Assembly: GCA_020848035.1 (NCBI GenBank)
Contig: JADLAX010000027.1
Span: 1 to 41,527 of the forward strand
Reading direction: 5' to 3'
DNA length: 41,527 nucleotides
From: Anaerolineae bacterium
GTDB taxonomy: Bacteria > Chloroflexota > Anaerolineae > Promineifilales > Promineifilaceae
Shown here: positions 1 through 8,146 of the stretch, piece after piece
Layout: each line of letters opens with the position of its first letter
Position numbering within the stretch: position 1 is the stretch's first letter
Position numbers and translations under genes: made by a program
The notes under the pieces: generated by a model
Told to the model about the DNA's origin: nothing
The model's database searches: none
Seen by the model: only the letters and a program-made list of their open reading frames with translations

Positions 1-152
1 CGGTCATCCTCGCCGACACCATGGGTGACGTCTGGGACGCGCTCATCGGCACCTCGCAGGTGGTCTACCAGCCCGGCAAACCCGCTGGCGATCACATCCC
101 CCTCAAGCTCATCCCCCCCGACGAGCTCGACAACAACACGCACTTTTCCTGA
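1..152 (+). CDS. C-terminal end of an unrecognised protein (partial)
   Basis: An open frame enters from the left edge (first full codon at position 3) and ends at TGA 150-152, giving about 49 residues. The visible tail runs from VILADTMGDVWDAL to DNNTHFS. It has good codon structure and the high GC of its neighbours, so it is probably the real end of a gene that starts outside the window. I do not recognise the family, and no catalytic motif is visible in so short a piece. The stop is followed by a T-run and then CACAGAGGTCACAGAGA-type repeated words. Confidence 0.6.
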   Translation, partial: VILADTMGDVWDALIGTSQVVYQPGKPAGDHIPLKLIPPDELDNNTHFS

Positions 153-257
153 TTTTTTTGCCACAGAGGTCACAGAGAATTTAAAGAATGTTCGAGAGGA
201 GTGAGCATCCTCAGATGCGAACGGCAGCCGTAGCCGCGCATTCTTAGCGCGCTTCAA
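153..257. repeat. Convergent intergenic gap with CACAGAG word repeat
   Basis: This gap lies between the end of the partial gene (plus strand) and the end of the isopentenyl phosphate kinase gene (minus strand). It holds a T-run and the words CCACAGAGGTCACAGAGAA. That is the same style of short repeated word seen in the intergenic hairpins at 9901, 13880 and 29548. No clear terminator stem could be drawn. Confidence 0.35.
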
Positions 258-1061
258 CTAACTTCTCGGCTCTACCCCCAGACACGTACCGCCAGCCTTG
301 GCAGGGTTTAACAGCGCCTGCACCAAATTACCTGACTCTAATCCCGAAAATATTCGAATTGAAAGCTGCGGAAATTGATCGATCAGCGCCAACATGCTTT
401 GCACCTTGCTCACCATGCCGCCGGTCACGTCCGTACCGCGCGAGCCGCCGAGGGCGGCCTCAATTTCAGCATAGTTGGCCCGGCTGATAGCCGCAATCAC
501 CTGCCCGGACTCGTCGTAAACGCCCGTCGTTTCCCCCGCTAGCAGCAGCCACGACGGCCGTATTTCCTCCGCCAGCGCCATCATCACCTCTTCCGTCGAC
601 ACAATTGTGCCGCCGCGAACAGAATCAAAGGCCACATCGCCGTACACCACGGGCACGATGCCCGCGTCCAGCGCCGCCTGCACCGGTCGGCTGGCAATGG
701 TGTGGATACGGCCGTCCACACACCCCACCGACGCCGACGGGGCCAGGCTAACGGCCGTTACGTCCGCCGCCAGCAGCGCCGCCAGCACCTGCCGGTTCAG
801 CCGCGCCGCCGCGTCGCTGACCTCGGCGAAGCCGCGCCAGCCCGCCGCATCCCGCACCCCCTGGCGCGTGCCGTGTTTGGCCCCGGCCACGTGGCCAAAC
901 GAGCCGCTGCCGTGCCCCAACACCAGCCGCAGCGCCGGATTTTCCCGCCGCGCCTGGGCAATTTCCGCCGCCAGCCGGGCCAGCACATCCGCCCGTACCG
1001 TTTCCACCTGCGTCTTGTCCGTAATCAACGAACCGCCAAGCTTCAAAAAAATCGTTTCCAT
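258..1061 (-). CDS. Isopentenyl phosphate kinase
   Basis: Amino acid kinase fold protein of 267 residues that phosphorylates isopentenyl phosphate to isopentenyl diphosphate in the cytoplasm. This is the last step of the alternative mevalonate route, known from archaea and some Chloroflexota such as Roseiflexus. The N-terminal FLKLGGSLITDK carries the ATP-binding lysine (about residue 7). GHGSGSFGH (about 49-57) carries the His that separates this family from other amino acid kinases. RGTDVTGGM near residue 220 is the nucleotide-binding segment. I chose the ATG at 1061 because the motif begins at once and GGGAAAGAAG lies upstream. The longer frame to 1157 is translated palindromic repeat. No other mevalonate gene is in the window. 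Confidence 0.88.
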   Translation of the reverse strand: METIFLKLGGSLITDKTQVETVRADVLARLAAEIAQARRENPALRLVLGHGSGSFGHVAGAKHGTRQGVRDAAGWRGFAEVSDAAARLNRQVLAALLAADVTAVSLAPSASVGCVDGRIHTIASRPVQAALDAGIVPVVYGDVAFDSVRGGTIVSTEEVMMALAEEIRPSWLLLAGETTGVYDESGQVIAAISRANYAEIEAALGGSRGTDVTGGMVSKVQSMLALIDQFPQLSIRIFSGLESGNLVQALLNPAKAGGTCLGVEPRS

Positions 1062-1073
1062 ACACTTCTTTCC

Positions 1074-1235
1074 CTCGTTCCACGCTCTGCGTGGAATGCG
1101 CTCCCCGGCGCTCCGCGCCGTCAGCGGGACGCAGAGCGTCCCCACCTGCATTCCCACGGGGACCGTGGGAACGAGAAGATCTCACCTCTCTCGTTCCACG
1201 CTCTGCGTGGAATGCCTTCCCCGGCGCTCCGCGCC
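1074..1235. repeat. Two copies of a TCGTTCCACGCTCTGCGTGG palindromic repeat
   Basis: Two near-identical ~46-bp units lie at 1074-1120 and 1190-1235. Each begins CTCGTTCCACGCTCTGCG, continues as GTGGAATGC, and ends CCCGGCGCTCCGCGCC. Each contains the palindrome CCACGCTCTGCGTGG. Between them are two more dyads, GGACGCAGAGCGTCC and an inverted variant around CCCACGGGGACCGTGGG. The block fills the gap upstream of the kinase and just downstream of the LOG gene, so it could fold as a terminator or mRNA-stabilising structure. It looks like a dispersed REP-type element. Confidence 0.75.
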
Positions 1236-1240
1236 CAAGG

Positions 1241-1786
1241 TCAGGGGTTGAAATAGGTGATGATGTGATTGACGGCCGTCCCCGCATCATCCGCAAAAAA
1301 CAGCAGCGCCATATCCTTCTCCCGCACGTACTCGGGCGAGTAAAACGCCTGGACCGTTTGCCGCCACAGCGGCCCCAACAGCACCAGCGGCTGCGCCGCC
1401 ACCTCACCCACCTGCAAAAAGCTCCACGCCAGCGTCATCTCAGACAGTGTACCGATGCCGCCGGGCAGCACAAGCATGCCGTCGCTCTGCGTCACCAGGT
1501 GCAGCAGCCGCTCGCGCAGCGTGGCATAGCGAATCTCTTCCTTCACCCAGCGATTTGGCCCCAACGGCCGAAATTGCTCAATCTGGTCACACGTCACCCC
1601 AATGACGTGCCCGCCCGCCTCACACGCGCCCTGGGAAACGGCCGTCATCGTCCCCGAATAGCCGCCCGTAGCCACAGCAAAGCCAGCCTCCGCCAGCAGT
1701 CGGCCCACCTGCTGCGCTTCACCAAAGGCTGCGCTCCCCGGCTGCGGCGCGGAACTACCAAAAACCGAGATGGTACGTCTTTTCAT
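1241..1786 (-). CDS. LOG-family protein (Rossmann-fold, lysine decarboxylase-like)
   Basis: Protein of 181 residues with the family signature PGGIGTLSE (residues about 108-116) and a Gly-rich early strand, TGGYSGTM (about 40-47). Classical LOG enzymes are cytokinin-activating phosphoribohydrolases that cut nucleoside monophosphates at the N-glycosidic bond. Related bacterial proteins of this size (TIGR00725-like) have no firmly known substrate. The usual Arg-Lys pair after the Met is only loosely matched here (LRERL), so I do not claim cytokinin activation. The start is ATG 1786, preceded by AGGAAAG. The longer frame to 1846 is a translated AT-rich hairpin. Confidence 0.75.
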   Translation of the reverse strand: MKRRTISVFGSSAPQPGSAAFGEAQQVGRLLAEAGFAVATGGYSGTMTAVSQGACEAGGHVIGVTCDQIEQFRPLGPNRWVKEEIRYATLRERLLHLVTQSDGMLVLPGGIGTLSEMTLAWSFLQVGEVAAQPLVLLGPLWRQTVQAFYSPEYVREKDMALLFFADDAGTAVNHIITYFNP

Positions 1787-1810
1787 GAACTTTCCTGGTG
1801 GTGAAGGGGA

Positions 1811-1876
1811 TAGTGAAAAGTAAAAAATGATAAGTGAAAAGTCCACTTTTTACTTTTCACTTATCACTTCTCACTC
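1811..1876. repeat. AT-rich word hairpin (GTGAAAAGTAAAAA)
   Basis: Arms GTGAAAAGTAAAAA (1813-1826) and TTTTTACTTTTCAC (1847-1860) are perfect 14-bp complements. The words AAGTGA/TCACTT continue beyond them on both sides. It sits between two minus-strand genes. The last codons and stop of the upstream alpha/beta hydrolase (SEK-stop) lie inside the same words, so the element defines that gene's end. A related run occurs at 28586-28608. Confidence 0.75.
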
Positions 1877-2694
1877 AAAAACCCTCTAGCAATCGCCTGA
1901 AATTCCACCTGCTTTTCGATCATCGGCGCGTGGCCGCAGGCGGGGAGGAGGTGAGTTTGCGTATTCGGCAGCTGGGCGGCCAACTGCTGCGCGTCGCTGG
2001 GCGGCACGACGGCGTCATTTTCGCCCCAGACCAGGCAAACCTGGTGGTAGATGCGGGCCAGATACGGCCGTAAATCATGAAACGCCGATGCCTTCAGCAC
2101 ATCCGCCGACTGGCGCGCCAGTTCATAATCCGCCAGCCGCCGCTCCCACACCGACTCGTGCATCAGGTCTGGGTTGTAAAACGGCGTCTTGATTTGCCGC
2201 CGCACCCACAGCTTGGACTGTGAAACGGCCGATCCCAAATCAATCAGCCCCAGCCCCACGCCAACCCGCTTCACAAACGCCGGGTAGTTCACCGACGAGA
2301 GCACCGCCGGAGCCAGCAGCAGCAGCTTCGCCACCTGCTCCGGGTAGGCCACCGCGTAAGAAACCGCCAGGGTGCCGCCAAACGAATGCCCCAACAGCGT
2401 CACCGACGGCAAATGGCGCGCCTCACAAAACGCCGCCAGCCATTCCACCAGATGAGGAAAGTTGTACGGCGTCGTCGAGGCGCTGTAGCCAAAGCCAGGA
2501 ATGTCCGGCGCAATCAGCCAATGGTCGTCGGCCAGCTCATGCATCGTCTCACGAAAGCTGTCCGCCGAGGTGGACATGCCGTGGAGGAGGAGAAGGGGAC
2601 GGCCGTTTGGCGTCCCCATCTCATAATAACTGGTGTGAATGCCCAGGGCATCCAGCTCAAATCGCGGCAGTTCGGGGTAAGGGTAATTGGGCAT
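1864..2694 (-). CDS. Alpha/beta-fold hydrolase
   Basis: Hydrolase of 276 residues with a complete apparent triad: nucleophile Ser104 in GHSFGG, Asp227 in WGENDAVV and His255 in CGHAP. An oxyanion HGM segment (38-40) follows strand 3. The substrate cannot be told from sequence; esterases, lactonases and C-C hydrolases share this layout. There is no signal peptide. The ATG at 2694 is preferred because family similarity begins just after it and the extension to 2928 is AT-rich and cysteine-rich without domain character. However, the Shine-Dalgarno there is weak, so the start is uncertain. Confidence 0.8.
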   Translation of the reverse strand: MPNYPYPELPRFELDALGIHTSYYEMGTPNGRPLLLLHGMSTSADSFRETMHELADDHWLIAPDIPGFGYSASTTPYNFPHLVEWLAAFCEARHLPSVTLLGHSFGGTLAVSYAVAYPEQVAKLLLLAPAVLSSVNYPAFVKRVGVGLGLIDLGSAVSQSKLWVRRQIKTPFYNPDLMHESVWERRLADYELARQSADVLKASAFHDLRPYLARIYHQVCLVWGENDAVVPPSDAQQLAAQLPNTQTHLLPACGHAPMIEKQVEFQAIARGFLSEK

Positions 2695-2988
2695 AGTTAT
2701 TTTAGTGTGAACGCAAAGATTGATACAGCGCTGCCAATCATAGCAAATTTGGTGGCAGGTCGTTAGCATTTGGGCCAAAAGGAACGCTTTTTGCATCAAG
2801 TGATCTTCTTCAATTTCATTTGTGAAATTTATCACTTTCTGGTATCTTTCCTTAGGCATATAGTCCGAATGAGGGATGACGATCCCTTTTGTTTCTGTTC
2901 TTACCTTACCAGGCAGTCGTCGCGACACCCCGCCCTGGTGACGGGACGCCCATACCCGACTGCTTATCCGCTTTAGGAGCCATCACCT

Positions 2989-3534
2989 ATGCTTCAATCC
3001 ATTGTTTACGGCATTCTGGCCGTCGGCATGGTTGTCGGTGCTTTGCAGGCCATTCGCGCTCAACGCCTCATCACGGCGGCGCTCTGGCTGGCGGCCGTCA
3101 GCATGCAGCTGGCCGTGATGCTCTTCCTGTTGGGTGCCCCCGACGTAGCTGTCATCGAGCTAAGCGTCGGTGCAGGGTTGGTGACCGTGCTGTTTGTTTT
3201 TGCCATCAGCGTGGCCGGTGAGCTCACCGAAGATTTGCCCACCATCGTGCCGCGTCCCCTGGCCGCCAGCCTCATCCTCTTTGTCATTTTATTCCTGACC
3301 CTCTTCCTTTTGCCCACACCCGCACCAGCGCCCACCCTCGCCGAAGCCGACTTCGCCACGGTGATGTGGCAGCAGCGCGCCGTGGACGTCTGGCTGCAAA
3401 TCGCCCTGATTTTTGCCGGGGTACTGGGCATGTTGGGCCTGCTCACGGAAGAGTTGGTGCCGGTGAAAAAGCCGGTTCAGATCCAGCCAGAAGAGCCGAT
3501 CTTCGAGGAGGTGGCCGATGTTGCTGCCCATTAA
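2989..3534 (+). CDS. Membrane-bound hydrogenase subunit, NuoJ/MbhD-like (DUF4040-like)
   Basis: First gene of the hydrogenase operon, 181 residues with about five membrane helices. The segment GAPDVAVIELSVGAGLVTV (about residues 49-67) is the conserved core of the MrpA C-terminal/MnhB/MbhD domain, and it occupies the place NuoJ has in complex I. By homology it forms part of the ion-translocating membrane arm linking the hydrogenase module to the antiporter-like subunits. TTTAGGAG precedes the ATG. It overlaps the next gene by 17 bp, which suggests coupled translation. A separate MbhE/F-like gene is missing, so this protein may cover more than one role. Confidence 0.75.
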   Translation: MLQSIVYGILAVGMVVGALQAIRAQRLITAALWLAAVSMQLAVMLFLLGAPDVAVIELSVGAGLVTVLFVFAISVAGELTEDLPTIVPRPLAASLILFVILFLTLFLLPTPAPAPTLAEADFATVMWQQRAVDVWLQIALIFAGVLGMLGLLTEELVPVKKPVQIQPEEPIFEEVADVAAH

Positions 3535-3826
3535 GATTGCTCTATTTGCCATTTTGGGACTGCTGGGCGTCGGTCTTTACGGCCTGTTGGTGACGCGCAA
3601 TTTGATCAAGCTTGTGCTGGTTTTGCAGCTGTTGGTGAAAACGGCCGTACTCGCCCTGGTTGTTGCGGGCCGATATAACGGCCAGATCAACCTGTCGCAA
3701 AGCCTGGCCGCCACCGTCATCGTGGCCGACACGGTGGTGGCGGTAATTGGCCTGGCGCTGGCGGTGCAGGTGCAGCGGCGCTGCGGCACGCTGGATTTGC
3801 AGCAGCTGGCTTCGTTAAAAGGTTAA
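3518..3826 (+). CDS. Membrane-bound hydrogenase subunit, NuoK/MnhC-like
   Basis: Small protein of 102 residues with three predicted membrane helices, the size and layout of NuoK, MnhC and MbhG. The central helix pair is LIKLVLVLQLLVKTAVLAL and a later VADTVVAVIGLALA. The start ATG lies inside the previous gene behind GAGGAGGTGG, a strong Shine-Dalgarno. It should sit beside the NuoL/NuoM-like antiporter subunits in the membrane arm. Family assignment rests on size, topology and operon position more than on strong motifs. Confidence 0.72.
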   Translation: MLLPIKIALFAILGLLGVGLYGLLVTRNLIKLVLVLQLLVKTAVLALVVAGRYNGQINLSQSLAATVIVADTVVAVIGLALAVQVQRRCGTLDLQQLASLKG

Positions 3827-3830
3827 AACT

Positions 3831-3912
3831 GACCCCCACCCTGGCCCTCCCCCGGGGAGGGGGAGGGGATTTGGCTCCCTCTCCCTTGCAGGGAGAGGGC
3901 TGGGGTGAGGGT
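3831..3912 (+). repeat. GC-rich two-hairpin repeat, copy 1
   Basis: An ~82-bp element: ACCCCCACCCTGGCCCTCCC, then a GGGGAGGGGGAGGGG arm, then CTCCCTCTCCC-TTGCA-GGGAGAGGG, ending GGGTGAGGGT. Two local stem-loops lie side by side, and the ends pair as well. It fills most of the 109-bp gap between the NuoK-like and NuoL-like genes. Further copies are at 7594, 18217 (opposite strand) and 23491. Confidence 0.85.
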
Positions 3913-3935
3913 AGAAAGCTTAAAGAGTAAAAGTC

Positions 3936-5681
3936 ATGACTGCGTTTCTCATTCTTCTCACAATTGGACTGCCCTGGCTGGGGGCGCTGCTGGTGTGGCT
4001 GGTGGGGGAAAAACGGCCGTCCCGCCTCCACGCTCTGGCCGTCATTTTTGCCGTTGCTGCCGGGGTGGCCTCGCTCATTTTGCTGCCGCTGGCGGAAGCA
4101 ACGGCCGTTATCCAATTCAACACGCACGGCATACTGGGCGAAATCACCTTTGTGCCCGATGGCCTGGGCACGCTGCTGGCGGCCATCGCTACGGTTATTG
4201 GCAGCCTGGCGGTGGTGTTTTCGGTGTCGTACATGAAAGGACACGGCCAGCTGCGGCGCTACTACGTGCTGGTGCTGCTGTTCATCGGCGCGATGGCCGG
4301 GCTGGTACTCACCGGCAGCCTGCTGCTGCTGTTCATCTTCTGGGAGATCACCGCGCTCTGTTCCTACGCCCTCATCGCCTTCGACAACGACAATCCGGCA
4401 GCGGTGCGCGGCGGCATCAAGGCGCTGATCATCACCCAGCTAGGCGGCATTGGTTTGCTGCTGCTGGCGTTGGTGGCCCAGACGCAGCTGGGCAGCTACG
4501 ACCTGGCCCACTTCATCGCCTGGTCACCGACGCTGCCAACGGCCGTTCTCTCCCTACTGGCCTTTAGCACGTTAGCCGCCGCGGCCGCCAAATCGGCCCA
4601 GGTGCCGTTTTACACCTGGCTGCCGGACGCGATGGAAGCGCCCACCCCGGTGAGCGCCCTCATCCACGCGGCCACGATGGTGAACGCGGGCGTTTACCTG
4701 CTGGCCCGGCTCTATCCGGCGTTTGCCGAGGTGACGGGTTGGCGTACGGCCGTCATCATCGTCGGCCTGCTGTCGGTGCTGCTCACCGGCATCATGGCCC
4801 TGACCACCTATGACCTGAAGCGCGTGCTGGCTTACTCGACGATTAGCCAGCTGGGGTACATGGTAACGGCCGTGGGGCTGGGCGGCATCTTTGCCAGCCA
4901 GTTCCACCTGCTGAGCCACGCCCTGTTTAAGGCAATGCTCTTCCTGGCGGCAGGCGCGATTATTCACACGCTGGGCACCCGCGACATGCGGCAGATGGGC
5001 GGTCTGGGGGCAAAAATGCCGCTGCTGCGCAACGTCTTTGTGGTCGGGGCGCTGGCCCTGGCTGGCCTGCCACCGGTCAACGGCTTCTGGAGCAAAGAGC
5101 TGATTTTGGAGGCGGGGTTGAAGTCAGAGATGTGGTGGGCCTATGCCGGTCTGCTGATTGGGGCGGGCTTAACGGCCGTTTACACCAGCCGCATGATCTG
5201 GCTCGTTTTCTGGGGCGAGGCGCGGCAGGAACACCACCTGCATCCGCTGTCCCCGGCGATGACGATCCCGCTAATTTTGCTGGCGGTGGGCACGCTCACT
5301 TCCTGGCTGCTGGCCGGGCCGCTGAGCTACGCCCTGCACGACACGCTGCCGTTCCACGCGCTGCACGCCCTCACGCTTGGCGAAATGATTGCCGAAGTGG
5401 TGAGTTGGGGAACGGCCGTTGCCCTCACCATCGTTTTGCTGGGCATGGCCATTTGGTGGCAGCGGGAGCATTTGCGCGGGATTGTGGCCAGGCTAACGTG
5501 GGTGGAGAAAACGGCCGTCAACAGCTTTGGCTTCGAATTTATCAATCACAGCCTCACCGTGGGGGCGCAGCGGGCCGGGGCTTTGCTGCAAAAAACGCAA
5601 ACCGGGCAGCTTAACTGGAACGTCGTTGGCATTCTCACCGGGCTGCTGCTGGTTCTGCTCATCTTATGGGGGAGCGTCTGA
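3936..5681 (+). CDS. Membrane-bound hydrogenase antiporter-like subunit, NuoL/MrpA type
   Basis: Integral membrane protein of 581 residues with about 16 helices, of the proton-conducting NuoL/MrpA/HyfB family. It shows the key charged positions: Glu137 in FWEITALCS, Lys219 in AAKSAQVPFYTWLPDA and Lys332 in HALFKAML. The family stretch APTPVSALIHAATMVNAG is complete. It ends near residue 581 with a final membrane helix. It should pump H+ or Na+ when the hydrogenase turns over. The start at 3936 lies 23 bp after the GC-rich repeat and has only a weak Shine-Dalgarno (AGAG), so translation may depend on read-through from upstream. Confidence 0.88.
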   Translation: MTAFLILLTIGLPWLGALLVWLVGEKRPSRLHALAVIFAVAAGVASLILLPLAEATAVIQFNTHGILGEITFVPDGLGTLLAAIATVIGSLAVVFSVSYMKGHGQLRRYYVLVLLFIGAMAGLVLTGSLLLLFIFWEITALCSYALIAFDNDNPAAVRGGIKALIITQLGGIGLLLLALVAQTQLGSYDLAHFIAWSPTLPTAVLSLLAFSTLAAAAAKSAQVPFYTWLPDAMEAPTPVSALIHAATMVNAGVYLLARLYPAFAEVTGWRTAVIIVGLLSVLLTGIMALTTYDLKRVLAYSTISQLGYMVTAVGLGGIFASQFHLLSHALFKAMLFLAAGAIIHTLGTRDMRQMGGLGAKMPLLRNVFVVGALALAGLPPVNGFWSKELILEAGLKSEMWWAYAGLLIGAGLTAVYTSRMIWLVFWGEARQEHHLHPLSPAMTIPLILLAVGTLTSWLLAGPLSYALHDTLPFHALHALTLGEMIAEVVSWGTAVALTIVLLGMAIWWQREHLRGIVARLTWVEKTAVNSFGFEFINHSLTVGAQRAGALLQKTQTGQLNWNVVGILTGLLLVLLILWGSV

Positions 5682-5682
5682 C

Positions 5683-7197
5683 ATGGACATCTTCGCACCC
5701 ATTTCGTTAATTCTCATTCCGCTGATCGCCACGCCGATCATTTATTTGGGCGGGCGGCTGGCCAATTTACAAAGCGGGCGGCAGCTTTCGCTCTCGCGCT
5801 GGCTGGCCCTGTTTACCCTGCTGCTGATGTGGCTGCCCTTTGTGCAAACCGCGCGCACCAGCATGGTTGTTTGCCCGTGCGAGTTTACCGTTGGGCTGAT
5901 CAGCCTCCATTTTGACGGCCTCAGCGTGCTGCTGGCCGGGCTGGCCCTGTTGCTGGGCACGCTGGTGGTGTTTTACTCCAGCGAAAGCATGGCAGGCGAG
6001 CCGGGCGAATCGAAATATTACGCCATGCTCGTGGCCATGGTGGGCATGATGATTGGCCTGGGCGGCGCGTACGACCTGTTTAACCTGTGGCTCTGGTTTG
6101 AGGGCATGGCGATTTCATCGTATCTGCTGGTGGCGTTTTACCGGGAACGGCCGTCTACCCTCGAAGCCAGCGTGAAGTACCTGGTGCAAAGCAGCCTCGG
6201 CTCGGTTTTGGTGCTGCTGGGCATTGCCCTGGTCTTCGGCACAACGGGCCAGCTCCGCTTCGATGCGCTGGCGCAGGCGACGGCCGCCGCCAATTTGCCC
6301 GTGCTGTTGGCGGCAGGGGGACTGTTCACCATCGGTTTTGGTGTGAAGGTGGCCCTCGTGCCGCTGCACACCTGGCTGCCCGATGCCCACAGCCAGGCCC
6401 CCAGCGGCATCAGCGCCATGCTCTCCGGCGTGGTGATTGAGGCGGGCTTAGTGGCGCTGCTGCGGGCTTTGAGCCTGCTGGGCACCGTGCCCACCACCTG
6501 GGGCGAGCTGCTGATGGCTTTTGGCCTGCTGAACATGGTCGTGGGCAACCTGCTGGCGCTGCGGCAGCAGCAGGTGAAGCGACTGCTGGCCTACTCCAGC
6601 CTGACGCACATCGGTTACATGCTGGTGGGGCTGGGCATTGCCATCTACGCGGGGCAGTCGGCCGGGGCGCAGGGCAGCTTTTTCCACCTGCTCAACCACG
6701 GGTTGATGAAAGGACTGGCCTTCCTGGCGGCAGGCGCTTTGCTGTACGCCTTCACCAGCCAGCAAAAGGATTCGGGCGACCACGGCCTGACGATTGCTGA
6801 CCTGGCCGGGGCGTCGCGGCGCTATCCGCTGGCGGCGCTGGCCTTCACCCTGGCGATTCTGGGGCTGGCGGGGCTGCCGCCGTTGGCCGGGTTCATGTCC
6901 AAATGGCAAATCTTTGTGGCGGGCGTAGCGGCCGATGATGGGTTGATTACGGCCGTTATCCTCTTCACTGCCCTCAACTCTGTCTTCTCCCTGGCTTACT
7001 ACGCCCCGCTGGTTAACATGATGTACCGGCAAACCCCATCGCTGGCGGTGGCGGGCGGACGGCCGTTGCCGGCCACCGTCAATCTGCCCCTCATTTTGCT
7101 GGCAGCAGGCGTGGTTGTGCTGGGCCTCTGGCCCAACCTGGTGAGCAATTTAACGGCACTGGCGGCAACGGCCGTTATGGCTGCACTTGGCGGATGA
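5683..7197 (+). CDS. Membrane-bound hydrogenase antiporter-like subunit, NuoM/MnhD type
   Basis: Second antiporter-like subunit, 504 residues with about 14 helices. Conserved sites are Glu140 in WLWFEGMAISS, Lys222 in FGVKVALVPLHTWLPDA and the Lys in LNHGLMKGLAFLAAGA. It starts 1 bp after the NuoL-like stop, behind GGGGGAGCG within the end of that gene, so the two are translationally coupled. With the NuoL-like subunit it gives the complex two potential ion channels. A NuoN-type third copy is absent. NuoM and MnhD cannot be separated confidently by eye. Confidence 0.87.
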   Translation: MDIFAPISLILIPLIATPIIYLGGRLANLQSGRQLSLSRWLALFTLLLMWLPFVQTARTSMVVCPCEFTVGLISLHFDGLSVLLAGLALLLGTLVVFYSSESMAGEPGESKYYAMLVAMVGMMIGLGGAYDLFNLWLWFEGMAISSYLLVAFYRERPSTLEASVKYLVQSSLGSVLVLLGIALVFGTTGQLRFDALAQATAAANLPVLLAAGGLFTIGFGVKVALVPLHTWLPDAHSQAPSGISAMLSGVVIEAGLVALLRALSLLGTVPTTWGELLMAFGLLNMVVGNLLALRQQQVKRLLAYSSLTHIGYMLVGLGIAIYAGQSAGAQGSFFHLLNHGLMKGLAFLAAGALLYAFTSQQKDSGDHGLTIADLAGASRRYPLAALAFTLAILGLAGLPPLAGFMSKWQIFVAGVAADDGLITAVILFTALNSVFSLAYYAPLVNMMYRQTPSLAVAGGRPLPATVNLPLILLAAGVVVLGLWPNLVSNLTALAATAVMAALGG

Positions 7198-7202
7198 AAA
7201 TG

Positions 7203-7262
7203 GGGAGATTGGAGATTAGAGACTGGAGATTTTTGCAGTCTCCAATCTCTAGTCTCCATTTC
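7203..7262. repeat. Heptamer hairpin (GAGATTG words), copy 1
   Basis: GGAGATTGGAGATTAGAGAC, then TGGAGA, a short spacer TTTTTGCA, and the complementary run GTCTCCAATCTCTAGTCTCC. Each arm is made of about four 7-bp words of the type GAGATTR/GAGACTR. It lies between the NuoM-like and NuoA-like genes and starts six bases after the NuoM-like stop. Confidence 0.85.
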
Positions 7263-7277
7263 TAAGGAACAAAGCAC

Positions 7278-7589
7278 ATGGAAATTATACTCACTCCCCC
7301 TATCGCGTTCTTAATCTACCTGGTGCTGGCTGCTGTGCTGAGCGGCCTGGGCCGGATGTGGGCCTTTCACGGCGAGCAGTCGGCTGAGAAGGTGAGCACC
7401 TACGCCAGCGGCGAAGAAGCACCGACCCATCTGGCAGCACCGGGGTATCGGCCGTTTTTCATCGTGGCCCTCTTTTTTGCCATTTTGCACCTGGGCGTCC
7501 TCATCGTCGGCAGCAGCGGGCTGGCCCCGGCCAGCATTGTGTTCCTGGTGGGGCTGATTTTGGCGCTGGTGGCTTTAATTGCTGGGTAA
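7278..7589 (+). CDS. Membrane-bound hydrogenase subunit, NuoA-like
   Basis: Protein of 103 residues with three predicted membrane helices and the NuoA layout: helix 1, a polar loop with YASGEE where NuoA has YECG-P, then GYRPFFIVALFFAILHL, matching the second helix of NuoA. The Cys of NuoA is replaced by Ala. AAGGAA lies ten bases before the ATG. NuoA-like subunits are found in complex I and a subset of group 4 hydrogenases, which makes this operon closer to complex I in make-up than the classical Mbh or Ech clusters. Confidence 0.75.
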   Translation: MEIILTPPIAFLIYLVLAAVLSGLGRMWAFHGEQSAEKVSTYASGEEAPTHLAAPGYRPFFIVALFFAILHLGVLIVGSSGLAPASIVFLVGLILALVALIAG

Positions 7590-7593
7590 GAAA

Positions 7594-7675
7594 GACCCCC
7601 ACCCTGGCCCTCCCCCTGGCAGGGGGAGGGAATTTAGCTCCCTCTCCCTCCTAGGGAGAGGGCTGGGGTGTGGGT
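7594..7675 (+). repeat. GC-rich two-hairpin repeat, copy 2
   Basis: Same ~82-bp element as at 3831 with a few changes: GACCCCCACCCTGGCCCTCC, CTGGCAGGGGGAGGG, then CTCCCTCTCCCTCCTAGGGA and a GGGGTGTGGGT end. It fills the gap between the NuoA-like and NuoB-like genes and has the same orientation as transcription. Confidence 0.85.
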
Positions 7676-7693
7676 AAAAATCGAGAAGATCTG

Positions 7694-8146
7694 ATGACAA
7701 GCACACTAGAAACCATAAAAGAAAACATCACCACCTGGGCGCGACTCAATTCGCCCTGGGCGATTCATTATAACAGCGGCTCGTGCAACGGCTGCGACAT
7801 TGAAATTTTGGCCACCCTCACGCCGCGCTACGACGTGGAGCGATTTGGCATCAAGCTGCAAGGCAGCCCGCGCCATGCCGACATTCTCATCTGCACCGGA
7901 CCAGTCACGCGGCAGTCGCGCGACCGGCTGCGCCGCATCTACGACCAGATGCCGGAGCCGAAATTTGTGATGGCCGTGGGCGCGTGTGCCCTGTCCGGCG
8001 GCGTGTTTGACGGCTGCTACAACTGCCTGGGCGGCATTGACCAGGTGCTGCCGGTGAACGTGTTTGTACCCGGCTGCCCGCCCCGCCCCGACGCGATTAT
8101 TCATGGCGTGGTGACGCTGTTGGAAAGTTTGAAGAAGGGAGATTAG
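7694..8146 (+). CDS. [NiFe] hydrogenase small subunit, NuoB/MbhJ-like
   Basis: Soluble subunit of 150 residues that should carry the proximal [4Fe-4S] cluster. The four ligands are visible: Cys31 and Cys34 in CNGCDIE, Cys98 in GACALSGG and Cys128 in GCPPRP. The spaced C-x-x-C, rather than the adjacent Cys-Cys of NuoB, is what group 4 hydrogenase small subunits show. It passes electrons between the ferredoxin-like subunit and the NiFe site of the fused large subunit. The ATG at 7694 is chosen over the one at 7670, which is repeat-derived. The last two codons and the stop (GGA GAT TAG) belong to the heptamer repeat that follows. Confidence 0.88.
   Translation: MTSTLETIKENITTWARLNSPWAIHYNSGSCNGCDIEILATLTPRYDVERFGIKLQGSPRHADILICTGPVTRQSRDRLRRIYDQMPEPKFVMAVGACALSGGVFDGCYNCLGGIDQVLPVNVFVPGCPPRPDAIIHGVVTLLESLKKGD

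Noticed and set aside
258..1157. Longer starts for several genes (for example kinase from 1157, permease from 35566, large subunit from 8157)
   Set aside because: The extra N-terminal residues are translations of palindromic or heptamer repeats and have no domain similarity, while a better start lies downstream in each case.
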